A stretch of DNA of 64,000 nt from Berkiella sp963829835 (GTDB lineage: Bacteria > Pseudomonadota > Gammaproteobacteria > Berkiellales > Berkiellaceae), in NCBI GenBank assembly GCA_963829835.1, contig CAWHKC010000002.1, positions 168,433-232,432 on the forward strand. Direction: 5' to 3'. The position numbers and the translations under genes were made by a program. Shown here in pieces: positions 17,938-27,863 of the stretch. Every line of letters starts with the position of its first letter. Within the stretch, counting starts at the first letter, position 1. The notes beneath the pieces are model-generated. The model searched no databases. It saw only the letters and a program-made list of their open reading frames with translations, and was not told the DNA's origin.

Positions 17938-19044
17938 CACTTCTAAAGGTGAGTACCCTTTTAAGCCAAGCGCTGTTGCAACCGCAGGATGGGTAATCTT
18001 ACCAAGATGAACATTTAAACCATTGCGAAGATGAACATCTTCTAACAACGCTCGTTTATAGCCTTTATTCGCAATATCAACAATATAAGGTAATGTTGCA
18101 TTATTTAAAGCAAACGATGAGGTGCGAGGAACGCCACCTGGCATATTGGCAACGCAATAATGAACAATACCATCTACCATATATGTTGGTTCAGCGTGCG
18201 TGGTTGGCATACTGGTTTCAAAACAGCCACCTTGGTCAATGGAAACATCCACTAACACCGCACCTGGTTTCATATTGGATAGCATTTTTTTGGTGACTAA
18301 TTTAGGAGCAGATCCGCCTGGCACTAAGACCGCGCCAATCACTAAATCCGCACGAGATACATAACGATCAATCGCATCTTGAGTCGCATATATCGTATGA
18401 ATAGAGGCTCCAAAGAGTAAATCAAGTTCTCTTAAACGATTTAATGATTTATCCAATACAATGACTTCTGCTTCCATGCCAATCGCCATGCGCATTGCAT
18501 TGGTACCAACAACACCTGCACCCAAAACCACCACACAGGCAGGAGCAACGCCGGCAACACCACCTAATAATATGCCTCTGCCACCTTGTGCTTTTTCAAG
18601 CGCATGCGCACCTGCTTGAATTGACATTCGTCCTGCCACTTCACTCATCGGTGCTAACAACGGTAATCTACCTTGATCATCAGTCACTGTTTCATAGGCT
18701 ATTGCAATGCAACCAGACTCTAAAAGTAATTTTGCTTGTTCAGGATCCGGTGCTAGATGAAGATAGGTAAAAATGACTTGGCCTTCGCGGCACATATGAC
18801 ATTCATTAGGTTGAGGTTCTTTTACTTTAACAATAAGGTCAGCTGTTGCATAAATTTCAGCCGCTGTATCAACGATAATAGCGCCTGCTTGTCTATAGTC
18901 GTCATCGCTAATATCAATGCCCATCCCTGCATTGGTTTCAACAAAGACCTCATGACCATTTGCGAGAAGTTCGCGAACACTACTTGGCACTAAACCAACG
19001 CGATATTCATGGTTTTTAATTTCTTTGGGCATACCTACGCGCAT
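17926..19044 (-). CDS. ald: Alanine dehydrogenase
   Basis: A 372-residue NAD-dependent alanine dehydrogenase, which interconverts L-alanine and pyruvate plus ammonia. The start MRVGMPKEIKNHEYRVGL is typical. Lys75, His96 and Asp270 match the catalytic residues known from mycobacterial Ald, and the NAD motif LGAGVVG is at 174-180. GAGGAA precedes the ATG. It ends inside galE on the other strand by 12 bases, so no spacer separates the two convergent genes. Confidence 0.95.
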   Translation of the reverse strand: MRVGMPKEIKNHEYRVGLVPSSVRELLANGHEVFVETNAGMGIDISDDDYRQAGAIIVDTAAEIYATADLIVKVKEPQPNECHMCREGQVIFTYLHLAPDPEQAKLLLESGCIAIAYETVTDDQGRLPLLAPMSEVAGRMSIQAGAHALEKAQGGRGILLGGVAGVAPACVVVLGAGVVGTNAMRMAIGMEAEVIVLDKSLNRLRELDLLFGASIHTIYATQDAIDRYVSRADLVIGAVLVPGGSAPKLVTKKMLSNMKPGAVLVDVSIDQGGCFETSMPTTHAEPTYMVDGIVHYCVANMPGGVPRTSSFALNNATLPYIVDIANKGYKRALLEDVHLRNGLNVHLGKITHPAVATALGLKGYSPLEVLNV

Positions 19045-19144
19045 GTTTTTTCCTCAACACAGATGAAATTGGGTGCACATTAAGGGTTAAATGCTAAGAA
19101 GTCAATAAAGCAGTTATTTAGATAAGTAGATATTTCCAACTTCT

Positions 19145-19200
19145 ACGTGCCGCGGCTTGTCCCTGGCATCCATGGATACCACGAACAAGTCGCGGTAAGT
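19145..19200. repeat. Hairpin repeat family 2, copy 2
   Basis: A diverged copy of the 1914-1969 repeat: ACGTGCCGCGGCTTGT, then a short loop around CATCCATGGAT, then ACGAACAAGTCGCGGTA. The GTCGCGGTAAGT ending is repeated once more just downstream (about 19208-19220). It lies upstream of ald and of the gene at 19335, so here it is not between gene ends. Confidence 0.65.
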
Positions 19201-19334
19201 AGGCGTGGTCGCGGTAAGTGGGCGGTGTGATCTTTTACCAGTATAAAACTCAGCTTTTGTCCTATTGACAAGGATCTCATAGGTATGAGTTACTTAGGTA
19301 AGATCCTTCATTAATTACATTGACAAGGAATGTC

Positions 19335-19796
19335 ATGGATAAGACTTCAGAAGGTGTTGTAATCTCTTCACTTAAAAGAGAACTTGGGCAATTGCAGGAA
19401 GCACTTTCCCACGTACACCCACTACCAAAACTCGCTCAAATTCAGTTTATTGCCGATATCAAAAAATCAATGGGTCCCCTTGATGATCCCCATATTCCAT
19501 TGAGCCTACAGCCCGTATTAGATCAACTCTATAAGGCCTGTGATGTATATCTGGTCTCAGGAAACGAACAGATCATTATTCCCATTTGCCTAAAAGCAAT
19601 TGAACAGTGTGGTCAAGGCTGGAGTCATCTTAGCTATTGGGCAAGCAGTGAACAAACCCTCTGCTACAGTATCTTTTGGAGTTTAAAAGAAGCTTTAGAT
19701 AAGCATCAGAAACATATTTCGATGTATTCGAATTGTCGTAATGATGGGGCACCGCGGATCCAGTTCTTTAGATTGCCGGCGATCGAATCAAGATAA
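19335..19796 (+). CDS. Hypothetical protein (153 aa)
   Basis: A 153-residue soluble protein with no family I recognise. It starts with a charged helical region (SSLKRELGQLQEAL) and has WSHLSYWASSEQTLCYSIFW near 105-125. ATG 19335 is chosen over the upstream in-frame TTG because AAGGA stands 7 bases before it. Upstream, AAGGATCT (19270-19277) and AGATCCTT (19301-19308) could pair. Copy C of hairpin family 1 follows its stop. Confidence 0.6.
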   Translation: MDKTSEGVVISSLKRELGQLQEALSHVHPLPKLAQIQFIADIKKSMGPLDDPHIPLSLQPVLDQLYKACDVYLVSGNEQIIIPICLKAIEQCGQGWSHLSYWASSEQTLCYSIFWSLKEALDKHQKHISMYSNCRNDGAPRIQFFRLPAIESR

Positions 19797-19829
19797 TTAT
19801 ACACTGTAATGAGAATGCTCTGATGTGAT

Positions 19830-19907
19830 GTAGGGTGGGCAAAGCTTTTAGCGTGCCCACCATCTTCTACATAATGGTGGGCACGCTAAAAGCTTTGCCC
19901 ACCCTAC
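19830..19907. repeat. Hairpin repeat family 1, copy C (perfect 34-bp arms)
   Basis: A perfect inverted repeat with arms at 19830-19863 and 19874-19907 and a 10-base loop. The outer motif is GTAGGGTGGGCAAAGC and the inner one AGCGTGCCCACCAT. This is the least degraded of the three copies and again lies between two converging genes. Confidence 0.92.
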
Positions 19908-19931
19908 TCAGATCTACGAAATAAATAAGAA

Positions 19932-20627
19932 TTATTGTCGAGGTTTAAAGATCTTGCTAATTTTTTCTTGAGCTGAGAGTTTACAACCCCTTGAAAGAGA
20001 AGTTGGCACGAGTTTCAAGTCTATAGGATCTCGGTCTAAGGATTTGTCTTTTCTTCTTTTTGATTCTTTAAAAGCAGTAGCGATGGGTTGCGCCTCTTTT
20101 GGAGGTTCACTTTTCTCTTCACAATTCTTCGCTTGATTTTCATCTTCTTTTATCCCACTTTTAGCAGAAAAAACTAAAGGAGCTGTCTCAACAGTTGGTG
20201 TGAATTGCTTAACCGGAATTGTGTTATTCTCCGCAAAAAAGACACTAACGTCAAGGGCTGTACTTTTTTCAGCTGAAGATTGTTGCGGTTCATCTTTTAC
20301 TTCTTCCCTTAAAGGCTCATCCACTAGTGCTTCATGGGCGTTCATCATAGGTAGGGGTATTGGTAGATCCATTACATCAGATTTAGATTCAGCAGGATCT
20401 GCCTCATATATAACGGCAGGTTGTAATGTATCCGAACCAGCTGCAGACTCCCGAGACAATTCATCCTGGATAGGTACAGCAAATAAAGGTGAATCTACAG
20501 CCGTTGGAACCGGCTCAAGCAAATCCAACCAATGCGAAAGCAAAGTCTGATCTAACCAAACTTCACTAAAGTGGCCAAAATCATCTGCCAATAACTCTTC
20601 TAAAAGTGATGGACCTTTGCCTGACAT
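19932..20627 (-). CDS. Hypothetical acidic, mostly disordered protein (231 aa)
   Basis: A 231-residue protein with an ordered-looking start (LLEELLADDFGHFSEVWLDQ and a LLSHWLDLLEPV helix), then about 150 residues rich in Glu, Pro, Ser, Ala and Lys, and a basic tail with KESKRRKDKSLDRD and KISKIFKPRQ. No signal peptide or membrane span. AGAGGAAT precedes the ATG. Role unknown. Long disorder with basic clusters is common in secreted effectors, but that is only a suggestion. Confidence 0.6.
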   Translation of the reverse strand: MSGKGPSLLEELLADDFGHFSEVWLDQTLLSHWLDLLEPVPTAVDSPLFAVPIQDELSRESAAGSDTLQPAVIYEADPAESKSDVMDLPIPLPMMNAHEALVDEPLREEVKDEPQQSSAEKSTALDVSVFFAENNTIPVKQFTPTVETAPLVFSAKSGIKEDENQAKNCEEKSEPPKEAQPIATAFKESKRRKDKSLDRDPIDLKLVPTSLSRGCKLSAQEKISKIFKPRQ

Positions 20628-20762
20628 AATAAATTCCTCTGCATACTACACAAAACAGTGAGTTTTATAACCTAAAATAAGAACTGCCTCACTGGCGAGA
20701 AGAATCATCCTGAAAAATGCGAAGGGGCATTATACACGTAGTTATCTAGTTATCAAATATCT

Positions 20763-22136
20763 TCAATGCTCTTCTGAAAAAGTTGGTTCACTAATATTCA
20801 ATTTTTCCATCAAATTGTATAGCGTTGGACGCGTTACCCCTAAAACTTCAGCTGCTTTAGAAATATTACCATTGCTGTAATTAATCGCTCTTTGAATGGC
20901 TTCTTTTTCAGCCGAATCTCGGATGTGCTTTAGATTAAATGGCATGGCTTGAATGTCATGTAAAGGAAGATCTAAATCCGCGAGGGTTATCTGATGGCTA
21001 TCGGTCATAATGACCGCTCGCTTCATTCTATTCTCTAATTCCCTCACATTACCTGGCCAAGAATAGTGATGGATGGCCTCAAGCGCTTCATGCGAAATTC
21101 TTTTCACGGGTCTTTTATATTCTCTGGCATATTTCGTCAATAAAACTCTTGCCATAACCCCAGCATCGCCTTGTCGTTCCCGTAATGGAGGAATAGAAAT
21201 GGTCACTTCACTTAATCGATAATAAAGATCTTCTCTAAAAGTATGTGTTTGAATAAGCTCTTCTAAACGATGGTGGGTTGCACAAACCACTCGCACATCG
21301 ACTGCCACGGGATTCCTCCCGCCTAACCTTTCAATTACTCTTTCTTGTAAAAAACGTAATAGTTTAGGTTGCAAAGATAACGGCAAATCGCCAATTTCAT
21401 CTAAGAATAAGGTTCCTTTATTGGCTAATTCAATTTTACCTAAGGTTTGCTTAACCGCCCCTGTAAAGGCGCCTTTCTCATAACCAAATAATTCACTTTC
21501 TAATAAATTTTCTGGAATAGCAGCACAATTTATTGCAACAAAGGGATGCATAGCACGAGAACTGCAGGCATGTAACGCCCTGGCAAGCACTTCTTTACCG
21601 GTGCCACTTTCACCATTTAATAAAATAGTGATGTTATTTGGCGCAACCTTTTGTACGGTGCGACAGACTTTTTGCATCAAAGGTGAGCCCGTAATGACGC
21701 CTTTAATCGCATGATCGGCAGAAAAATCTGTTATTTGCTTATGCTCTCTTTCCAATGTATCCAAGTAAAATGCCCTATCGACTATCAGGGCTAAAGCTCG
21801 AGGATCGATGGGTTTCACGTAAAAGTCATAAGCGCCTAAACTTATCGCTTCTACGGCAATTTTACGCGAAGTTTGCCCTGTCACCATAATGACTTTAGTA
21901 TCAGGGGCAAGTGATATTATCTCCTGCAAGGTATTTAAACCTTCTTCATAGCCACACGGATTAGGAGGTAAACCTAAATCTAAAGTAACGACTCTAGGTT
22001 CAAATCGGCGCAGTTTGGCAATCGCTTCTTTTCTATCTTGCGCAATAATCACTTCATAATTTTCAAAGGACCACGTTAACTGTTCGCGTAAACCAGGATC
22101 ATCTTCGACCACTAATAAGTGTGGCTTTTCATTCAT
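20763..22136 (-). CDS. prsR: PrsR-type sigma-54 response regulator
   Basis: A 457-residue NtrC-class regulator. The receiver has Asp53 as phosphorylation site (VVTLDLGLPP) and Lys108. The AAA+ domain has Walker A GESGTGKE at 175-182 and the sigma-54 contact loop GAFTGA at 222-227. A Fis-type helix-turn-helix ends it (SKAAEVLGVTRPTLYNLME). The DLGLPPNPCGYEEGL loop is typical of PEP-CTERM-system response regulators. It starts 8 bases after prsK, so the two form a transcript. Confidence 0.88.
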   Translation of the reverse strand: MNEKPHLLVVEDDPGLREQLTWSFENYEVIIAQDRKEAIAKLRRFEPRVVTLDLGLPPNPCGYEEGLNTLQEIISLAPDTKVIMVTGQTSRKIAVEAISLGAYDFYVKPIDPRALALIVDRAFYLDTLEREHKQITDFSADHAIKGVITGSPLMQKVCRTVQKVAPNNITILLNGESGTGKEVLARALHACSSRAMHPFVAINCAAIPENLLESELFGYEKGAFTGAVKQTLGKIELANKGTLFLDEIGDLPLSLQPKLLRFLQERVIERLGGRNPVAVDVRVVCATHHRLEELIQTHTFREDLYYRLSEVTISIPPLRERQGDAGVMARVLLTKYAREYKRPVKRISHEALEAIHHYSWPGNVRELENRMKRAVIMTDSHQITLADLDLPLHDIQAMPFNLKHIRDSAEKEAIQRAINYSNGNISKAAEVLGVTRPTLYNLMEKLNISEPTFSEEH

Positions 22137-22144
22137 AAGGGTCC

Positions 22145-24223
22145 CTAAACGACTTGTTGCGTAAATTGCGTTGTAAGAGGAAATTCGAGTCTAAAAATAG
22201 ATCCCTGATCTTTAATTGTCTCGACTGTCAATTTTCCACCATTGGCATGTAAATATTCTCGCGCTTCATAAACGCCTATTCCCATGCCCTTCTCGCCTTT
22301 TGTTGTCACAAAAGGTCTATATAAACTGATATGAATAAACTCAGGATCCATACCACATCCTGTATCTTGGATGGAGACACATAATTTTTCATCTTTTAAT
22401 GTCACGGCAATAACGATCTCACCATCCGCTGGCGTTGCTTGTTGCGCATTTTCAATTAAATGACACAGCACGTTGATAAATTGATCTTCTTCACCTTCAA
22501 CAGTAATCTCTTTCAAAGAGATTTGCCAATCTAAACGCGGAACTGGTTGACGATGGTTTGTAAGCTGTATCACCTTTTGCAATGCACTGGCTATTTCAAC
22601 TTCATTGATTTCATTATTCTCTGTTCTGCCACGTACCTGCATTAAGAGGCGGTCGATTTTCTCTGCTGTATGCTCAACGGTCTGAAACACACTTTGCACA
22701 AATAAAGGATTTCCTTCATGTTTTTCTCTATTGCTTTGAATAAGTTTTAACTGTGAATAAACATTTTTTAAATCATGCATCACAAACGCAGATAATCGAT
22801 TATAGCCTTCAAATTGACGAGCAACCGCTAAGGCCTGCGCATTTTGTTCTTGCGCTAGACAAATAGCTGCTTGGCGTCCTGCCATGGAAAGTAAATCTAA
22901 AACTTCCCAATTTAAATTAAAAAAAGCAATGCGAGGATGTGCCAAAATAACAAACGCGTGCAAACGATTCCCATGAATCAATGGTACAAGTAGCCAAGCC
23001 CAGTTAAATTGCCGTATGGCACTGGGAATCATCACCGCACGGTTATCTGCAAATCTTGAAGGTAATTCAACAGCTCTTCGAGATTGTTGTAGGAAATCAG
23101 TGAAACCACCCGCTTCAATCACCATATCCTTATTGGGGAAGGGATTGTTCCAACATTCTTTTAATATATAACCCCGTTTATCTTCCCACTCAAACAAGAT
23201 CCCTTTTGGGCTCTCCATCATATCGGCCAATGCTTTGATCACACGTTTGTGCAAATCCTTTCCATCTTCATCTGTTGACAGAAGGGTTGAAAATTTTATC
23301 CATTCTTCACGATAATCATATCTTAATTTGAAAAAATTCTTGGAAATGAAGTGTTTTGCAGAAGCTCTTACTTTTCCTGAAGATAGCATTAATGTTAAAA
23401 CAATTAAGGATCCTGAAAAAAAGGCAATTTGTAATGCTTGTCCTCTTGCCCCACCCCATTCACGGATAAAATATCCCAAGAAAGCCATCAATAAAAGATA
23501 AACACCACAACTTACAAATACGGTTGATCTAAAAATAAGTGCTCGCGAAGGTAAAATCTCAGCTTGCCATTTATGATGGCGTAGAGCGCTTAATCCTATT
23601 AAAGGTGCTATTGTTGCGCAAAGTGCCCCTCTGACTTCCCAAATGGATTCACTCACCACATTAAATAAAACGGCATGCGCAAACATATAAAATTCAAAAC
23701 AATACATTAAGCCAATGCCAATGCAGAGTAATTTAATTCCCCAACGTCTTTCTGGAACAGTGCCACGGTAAACTTGTTCAATCAGTGCTAACATTAAAAC
23801 CGAAAACACCACATACCCCATAAAACTATATTTAGCATAGGGGCCGCTATGGGCTGGGATCCAACTAAAATCCGTAAAAAGCCCAATGAATAGACTTGTT
23901 AAAATGAGGCCAGTGAATACATAAAAATAAGGGCTGAAGAACCAACGCTTTTTATTGCCTCTTTGAGTCAATTTTAATAATTGAATCAGACATAAAAACC
24001 AAAGAGCGTCGCTGATGAGTTCGCTGCTATTAACGAGGCTATAATATTGAAGAATATGACTTGCAAACAAAGCTGCTAAAATCGCCCACAGTGCTGTAAC
24101 GGCACAAGTCACGATAAGTAAGCGAAATTGTGAACGCGTAGGCCGATGCGCCGCCAAAATAGCGGTTACAATACTAAAAGCAATTGCGCACGATAAGTGG
24201 CTCGCAACTGCAACGCCAAACAT
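22145..24223 (-). CDS. prsK: PrsK-type membrane histidine kinase
   Basis: A 692-residue sensor kinase. About nine hydrophobic spans fill residues 1-280, then a GAF-like domain (about 310-465), the phosphorylated His483 in FVMHDLKNVYSQL and an ATPase domain with DTGCGMD and GEKGMGIGVYEARE. This order is that of the PEP-CTERM-system kinase PrsK, which pairs with PrsR to control exosortase-linked envelope or exopolysaccharide genes. No exosortase or PEP-CTERM gene lies in the window. GGGAGAGA precedes the ATG. Confidence 0.87.
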   Translation of the reverse strand: MFGVAVASHLSCAIAFSIVTAILAAHRPTRSQFRLLIVTCAVTALWAILAALFASHILQYYSLVNSSELISDALWFLCLIQLLKLTQRGNKKRWFFSPYFYVFTGLILTSLFIGLFTDFSWIPAHSGPYAKYSFMGYVVFSVLMLALIEQVYRGTVPERRWGIKLLCIGIGLMYCFEFYMFAHAVLFNVVSESIWEVRGALCATIAPLIGLSALRHHKWQAEILPSRALIFRSTVFVSCGVYLLLMAFLGYFIREWGGARGQALQIAFFSGSLIVLTLMLSSGKVRASAKHFISKNFFKLRYDYREEWIKFSTLLSTDEDGKDLHKRVIKALADMMESPKGILFEWEDKRGYILKECWNNPFPNKDMVIEAGGFTDFLQQSRRAVELPSRFADNRAVMIPSAIRQFNWAWLLVPLIHGNRLHAFVILAHPRIAFFNLNWEVLDLLSMAGRQAAICLAQEQNAQALAVARQFEGYNRLSAFVMHDLKNVYSQLKLIQSNREKHEGNPLFVQSVFQTVEHTAEKIDRLLMQVRGRTENNEINEVEIASALQKVIQLTNHRQPVPRLDWQISLKEITVEGEEDQFINVLCHLIENAQQATPADGEIVIAVTLKDEKLCVSIQDTGCGMDPEFIHISLYRPFVTTKGEKGMGIGVYEAREYLHANGGKLTVETIKDQGSIFRLEFPLTTQFTQQVV

Positions 24224-24555
24224 AGTCTCTCCCTAGATGTTGGCTGCTAAGGCACCCTACATTCCCTGTAAAGTCCAAGCCCATCCTTATACTTCAAGGT
24301 GGAGCTACAAAGTCATTCATTAAACCTTCTACGAAGTGATTGATCTTAAGTGCCGACAGACCATTCCTTAGTCTGTCTTCTTACATGCAACCATTACGAT
24401 CTTTGATGACTTTCCCATTTTTATGGTTATATAGCCATCCTAACCCTATAGCAGAATACATTCAGTAAGCTTATTTCCCATTTGCTTGCCAGACATCCGC
24501 CCGATCTCAACAACCTGACTGATTTTTTGAACATACACCGCCTTTTTCTCATTGT
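24224..24555. other. Non-coding spacer with an inverted repeat
   Basis: A 332-base region upstream of prsK and downstream of the 24556 gene. GACAGAC (24355-24361) and GTCTGTC (24371-24377) form a perfect 7-bp inverted repeat with a 9-base gap, which could be an operator or small hairpin. I found no clear sigma-54 promoter and no coding frame. Confidence 0.4.
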
Positions 24556-25869
24556 CTACCACACTAATCGAGGAGTATAGGTAGGGACAGGCATCGCACT
24601 TTGTCTGTGAAAAGCGTTATTTGCAACGACATTTTGAAAAGCCTGCATCGATTGAGCTTGGCGCTGCTGATAAAATGGGGAAAATGTTTGGTTCGGTTGT
24701 ATCAAGCGCTGTATTTCTTGCTCAGCAGCAATTACTTTCTCAAGATCATTTCTTCCTGGAAAGCACTGATTTTTTTGCCATTCTTCGAATAAAAATGGGA
24801 ATTTGCGACCACCAAATTGCGCTAGGCTGAGATGGTCCGCTGGCGACATTTCAGCCATCATGATGTCTGATATATTAAACCTTTGATTTGCATGCTGTAA
24901 TTGAAAATTATGGTAAAGCATAAATCCAATTAACTGTTGTGATGCTTGTTGATGAGGCCCTTCAACTTTTGCCGTTAAAATAACTGCCTTCATCATATTT
25001 ACAAAAGCAGCTGATAATTGATCAGGTGTTGGCCTTAAGAATCCTTGAGCTCTCACCATTTGTGAAAAATGGCATATCAGATTTGAAACATCCTGGTACA
25101 ACTTGGGTTTTGTAGACCAATTTTGATGGGTATTTCCAAGTTCAATTCTACCTGTCTTTATAAACGCTTCAATGACATATGAGAATTTTTCAAAATCCAA
25201 AACCATACCGTCAAAGGTTTGCGCGGCTCTCATTAGAGCCTGTTGTGCTCTAAGCTCTTCAAGATGACGTCTTTCTAGCTCTGCTTGTTTTTGTTTTTGC
25301 AAAACGGCTTGTTCTTTTGCGATTCTTTCTTGTTCACATTTTTCAACATGGTTTTTCCAATTTAACCCTAATGTTTGTAAATCTGGATAACCTTGCTGTC
25401 CACGCCATTGTTCAGATAGAAAATCAAAAGCTGGCCTTGCACTTAAGTAGTATTTGCCCTCATGCCGTATGCAGTAGTTTATGGGCATTACATCATCTAT
25501 GACTTTTGCTAAAGAGAGTGTTTCATTATCAATCTTTAATCGAATATCATGATTGAGCAAAAATCCAATAAGATATTCGGAGTGATTTGATTCTGCGCTT
25601 GCAGTATCTTCATAATTATCTCGAGCTGAACGTTCCAATTTACTCAAGAAATTTCTTAATTGGACTTTTGGATATAAAAACTTAAACTCATCTGAATTCA
25701 CTGAATTGTCGAATTTTCTAAACGCAACGGTTACATCAAACGGAAGTTGTATATATTGTTTATCAGGAAGCGAGTACCGTTGATTTTGATAAATATAATT
25801 TCCAAGCTCTAATGCTTTAATAAGATTAATAAATTCTTTTAACGTAAATTCTGCTGTTTGACCAGGCAT
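24556..25869 (-). CDS. Hypothetical protein with two related modules joined by a coiled coil
   Basis: A 437-residue soluble protein of no recognised family. It contains the same module twice, at about residues 1-170 and 225-400. Compare SEYLIGFLLNHDIRL with SQQLIGFMLYHNFQL, and FDFLSEQWRGQQGYPDL with FPFLFEEWQKNQCFPGR. Between them is a Gln/Glu/Arg-rich coiled coil (about 185-220), and the tail is Gln-rich. ATG 25869 is chosen because GGGGGAA stands 7 bases before it. Two-copy adaptor modules with a coiled coil suggest a scaffold or effector, but no function is known. Confidence 0.65.
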   Translation of the reverse strand: MPGQTAEFTLKEFINLIKALELGNYIYQNQRYSLPDKQYIQLPFDVTVAFRKFDNSVNSDEFKFLYPKVQLRNFLSKLERSARDNYEDTASAESNHSEYLIGFLLNHDIRLKIDNETLSLAKVIDDVMPINYCIRHEGKYYLSARPAFDFLSEQWRGQQGYPDLQTLGLNWKNHVEKCEQERIAKEQAVLQKQKQAELERRHLEELRAQQALMRAAQTFDGMVLDFEKFSYVIEAFIKTGRIELGNTHQNWSTKPKLYQDVSNLICHFSQMVRAQGFLRPTPDQLSAAFVNMMKAVILTAKVEGPHQQASQQLIGFMLYHNFQLQHANQRFNISDIMMAEMSPADHLSLAQFGGRKFPFLFEEWQKNQCFPGRNDLEKVIAAEQEIQRLIQPNQTFSPFYQQRQAQSMQAFQNVVANNAFHRQSAMPVPTYTPRLVW

Positions 25870-26156
25870 TTTGATTTCCCCCAAATATTGTTAAACATTA
25901 AGGATGCTGACTATAGGGAACGACATTTCCACTATCAATCAAGAACCGACGAACAGAAGCGATAAGCGGTTAATCTGCACGTGAGAAATCTAACCAAATT
26001 AAACAATTAAATCATTTTATGACGTGTTTTCTTGAAAATAAAGACAGCGAAATTTGAATTTAATACTGTGTTTGAACTTTATGAATAAAAACTCATCTAA
26101 GAAGAAAATAAGCTTTTTGGCTTTATCTGGAAGAATATACATATTCGGAGGTAGTT

Positions 26157-26678
26157 ATGGTTGCTATGAAAAAATCACTCGTTGGACTGGCCCTTATCTT
26201 ACTAAGTAATGTTGTCTATGGTAGTGGTGCTCATGGTGGTTCTACTGCAGGTGCAGGCGCCACAGGCATGTCCAATTCAACAATTGGCTCGGGTGCTTTG
26301 GCTCCTAGTAATCCTAGCACTTCATCAAGTTCTTCAACTGCAAACTCTCTTTCACAGCCTAGTGGAAGCTCAACGACAGAACCCAGTATGAACTCAACGT
26401 CAACTTCAAATACCAATCCTTTATCATCTGAAGTCCCTGGAAACAATGTGACGGGAAGTACAGATGCAACGAATTTACCAATGCAATCTCATAATATTGA
26501 TATTCTCCCTAACAGAGGCAGCGGATTCGTTTCAGGCAGCACTAATGAAAATGTGAGTGATGGTGGTGGTGATAGTGATATGCAAAACAATTGTGATGGC
26601 CGTGGTTGCTATCGTATACCTACTAACGCTGATCCAAATTCCTATGATTATGATCCGAACTATGAAGACTTAGACTAA
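26157..26678 (+). CDS. Secreted Ser/Thr/Asn/Gly-rich protein
   Basis: A 173-residue protein with a clear signal peptide (MVAMKKSLVGLALILLSNVVYG, cleavage near residue 22). A low-complexity Ser/Thr/Asn/Gly/Pro stretch follows to about 140, then an acidic C-terminus with two cysteines (CDGRGC, residues 147-152) that could form a disulfide, and Asp/Tyr repeats. GGAGG stands 6 bases before the ATG. It is likely exported to the periplasm or surface. Its stop lies 12 bases from that of the convergent kinase gene. Confidence 0.7.
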   Translation: MVAMKKSLVGLALILLSNVVYGSGAHGGSTAGAGATGMSNSTIGSGALAPSNPSTSSSSSTANSLSQPSGSSTTEPSMNSTSTSNTNPLSSEVPGNNVTGSTDATNLPMQSHNIDILPNRGSGFVSGSTNENVSDGGGDSDMQNNCDGRGCYRIPTNADPNSYDYDPNYEDLD

Positions 26679-26690
26679 TGAGAATGTTAT

Positions 26691-27584
26691 TCAAATTTTG
26701 AAAGAGTCAATGGAGATGGCTTTTTCAATTTTTGAATGATTCACTTTTTGATTTTCTTCAAAATCCCACGCCGCTGAAAGCATGCTGATGCAAAAGGCCC
26801 ATGCTTGGATTCTTTTTGGATCATAGGGCAACATCTCACAAAGAATCTTCAACCTGCTTTCAATGACTGTCTCGATGGAACCATCGGGAAAGCAATCGAA
26901 AGGGTTATGTATCATCGGGCCTACTTCTGCCGCGGGATCCCCAACATAGCCATGAGGATCAATCACTTTCCAAGAAGATCCGCTTGATAAAATATTATCG
27001 TGATGCAGATCGCCATGTAACAAGACATCGATTGATCTATCCGCAGTTAACTCATGGAATAACGTTTGCGCTTTAGAAAGAAGATTATTATCAACATGAC
27101 CGTAAAGTTGAGCCAAATCAGATATAAATTCGCTCATATGTTTGTAAGTTGCAAACTCGGGTTGATCGCGATGTAATTCTAAAATGGTCTGACAAATAAT
27201 TCTGGTCGCTTCATGATCTTTCCCCTTTTTAACCAACGATTTAACGCTTATCCCGGGGCTCAGATATTCCATCAAAAAAGCATGTTGCTCTTCATCCATC
27301 TTAAAGATCTGAGGAACCCGCTGATGAAAAGAGAGTAACCATTTGGCTTCTGTTATAATATTGGATCCCGGTGGACCCATCTTAAGAATGGCAAGTTCTT
27401 TGGTGTCATTCATTTCAACTTGAGCAACATAATTGTAGGATAAATCTGGCAGTGCTCGAATCAACCGAAATTGCCATTGCTTGGCGAGTTGCTCGATGAG
27501 AGTGGGAAGTTGTTCTAACCATTTTTTGCCAACTTCTTTATAGTTCGCGTGAATGTTTGCAATGAAGGCTGATTGGTTTTTCAT
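26691..27584 (-). CDS. APH(6)-like aminoglycoside/hydroxyurea kinase family protein
   Basis: A 297-residue small-molecule kinase. The catalytic loop His190-Gly-Asp192-Leu-His-His-Asp-Asn197 and the metal-binding Asp209 in VIDPHGYVGDPA match the streptomycin 6-kinase/hydroxyurea kinase family (PF04655), as does the IHNPFDCFPD segment. Family members phosphorylate streptomycin or other hydroxylated compounds, and many chromosomal copies have unknown substrates. Single gene; resistance should not be assumed. Confidence 0.75.
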   Translation of the reverse strand: MKNQSAFIANIHANYKEVGKKWLEQLPTLIEQLAKQWQFRLIRALPDLSYNYVAQVEMNDTKELAILKMGPPGSNIITEAKWLLSFHQRVPQIFKMDEEQHAFLMEYLSPGISVKSLVKKGKDHEATRIICQTILELHRDQPEFATYKHMSEFISDLAQLYGHVDNNLLSKAQTLFHELTADRSIDVLLHGDLHHDNILSSGSSWKVIDPHGYVGDPAAEVGPMIHNPFDCFPDGSIETVIESRLKILCEMLPYDPKRIQAWAFCISMLSAAWDFEENQKVNHSKIEKAISIDSFKI

Positions 27585-27863
27585 ATTTAAACTTATATCT
27601 TAATTTATTGAATATTTTAAAGCATCTTAAAAACGATTTCGCTACGGTATGCTCACCCAAAAAATATTTAGTTTGTCGCCTTTCTATCAAAGTTTAATAT
27701 AAATCTTCATCCAATAAAACTTGAGATTATCAACAAAAATGCTGATTTATTGAAAAAGATAGATATATTACTGCTTTACTTTGTTTGGTAATTTGCTATA
27801 TTAAGCGCACCAAATAACTATGTTAGTTTCGTAATTATAAACACGACAATAGGTTGATCCCAT

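Noticed and set aside
19270..19308. AAGGATCT/AGATCCTT pairing as a riboswitch or attenuator
   Set aside because: Only an 8-bp stem with a 23-base loop and no supporting conserved core.
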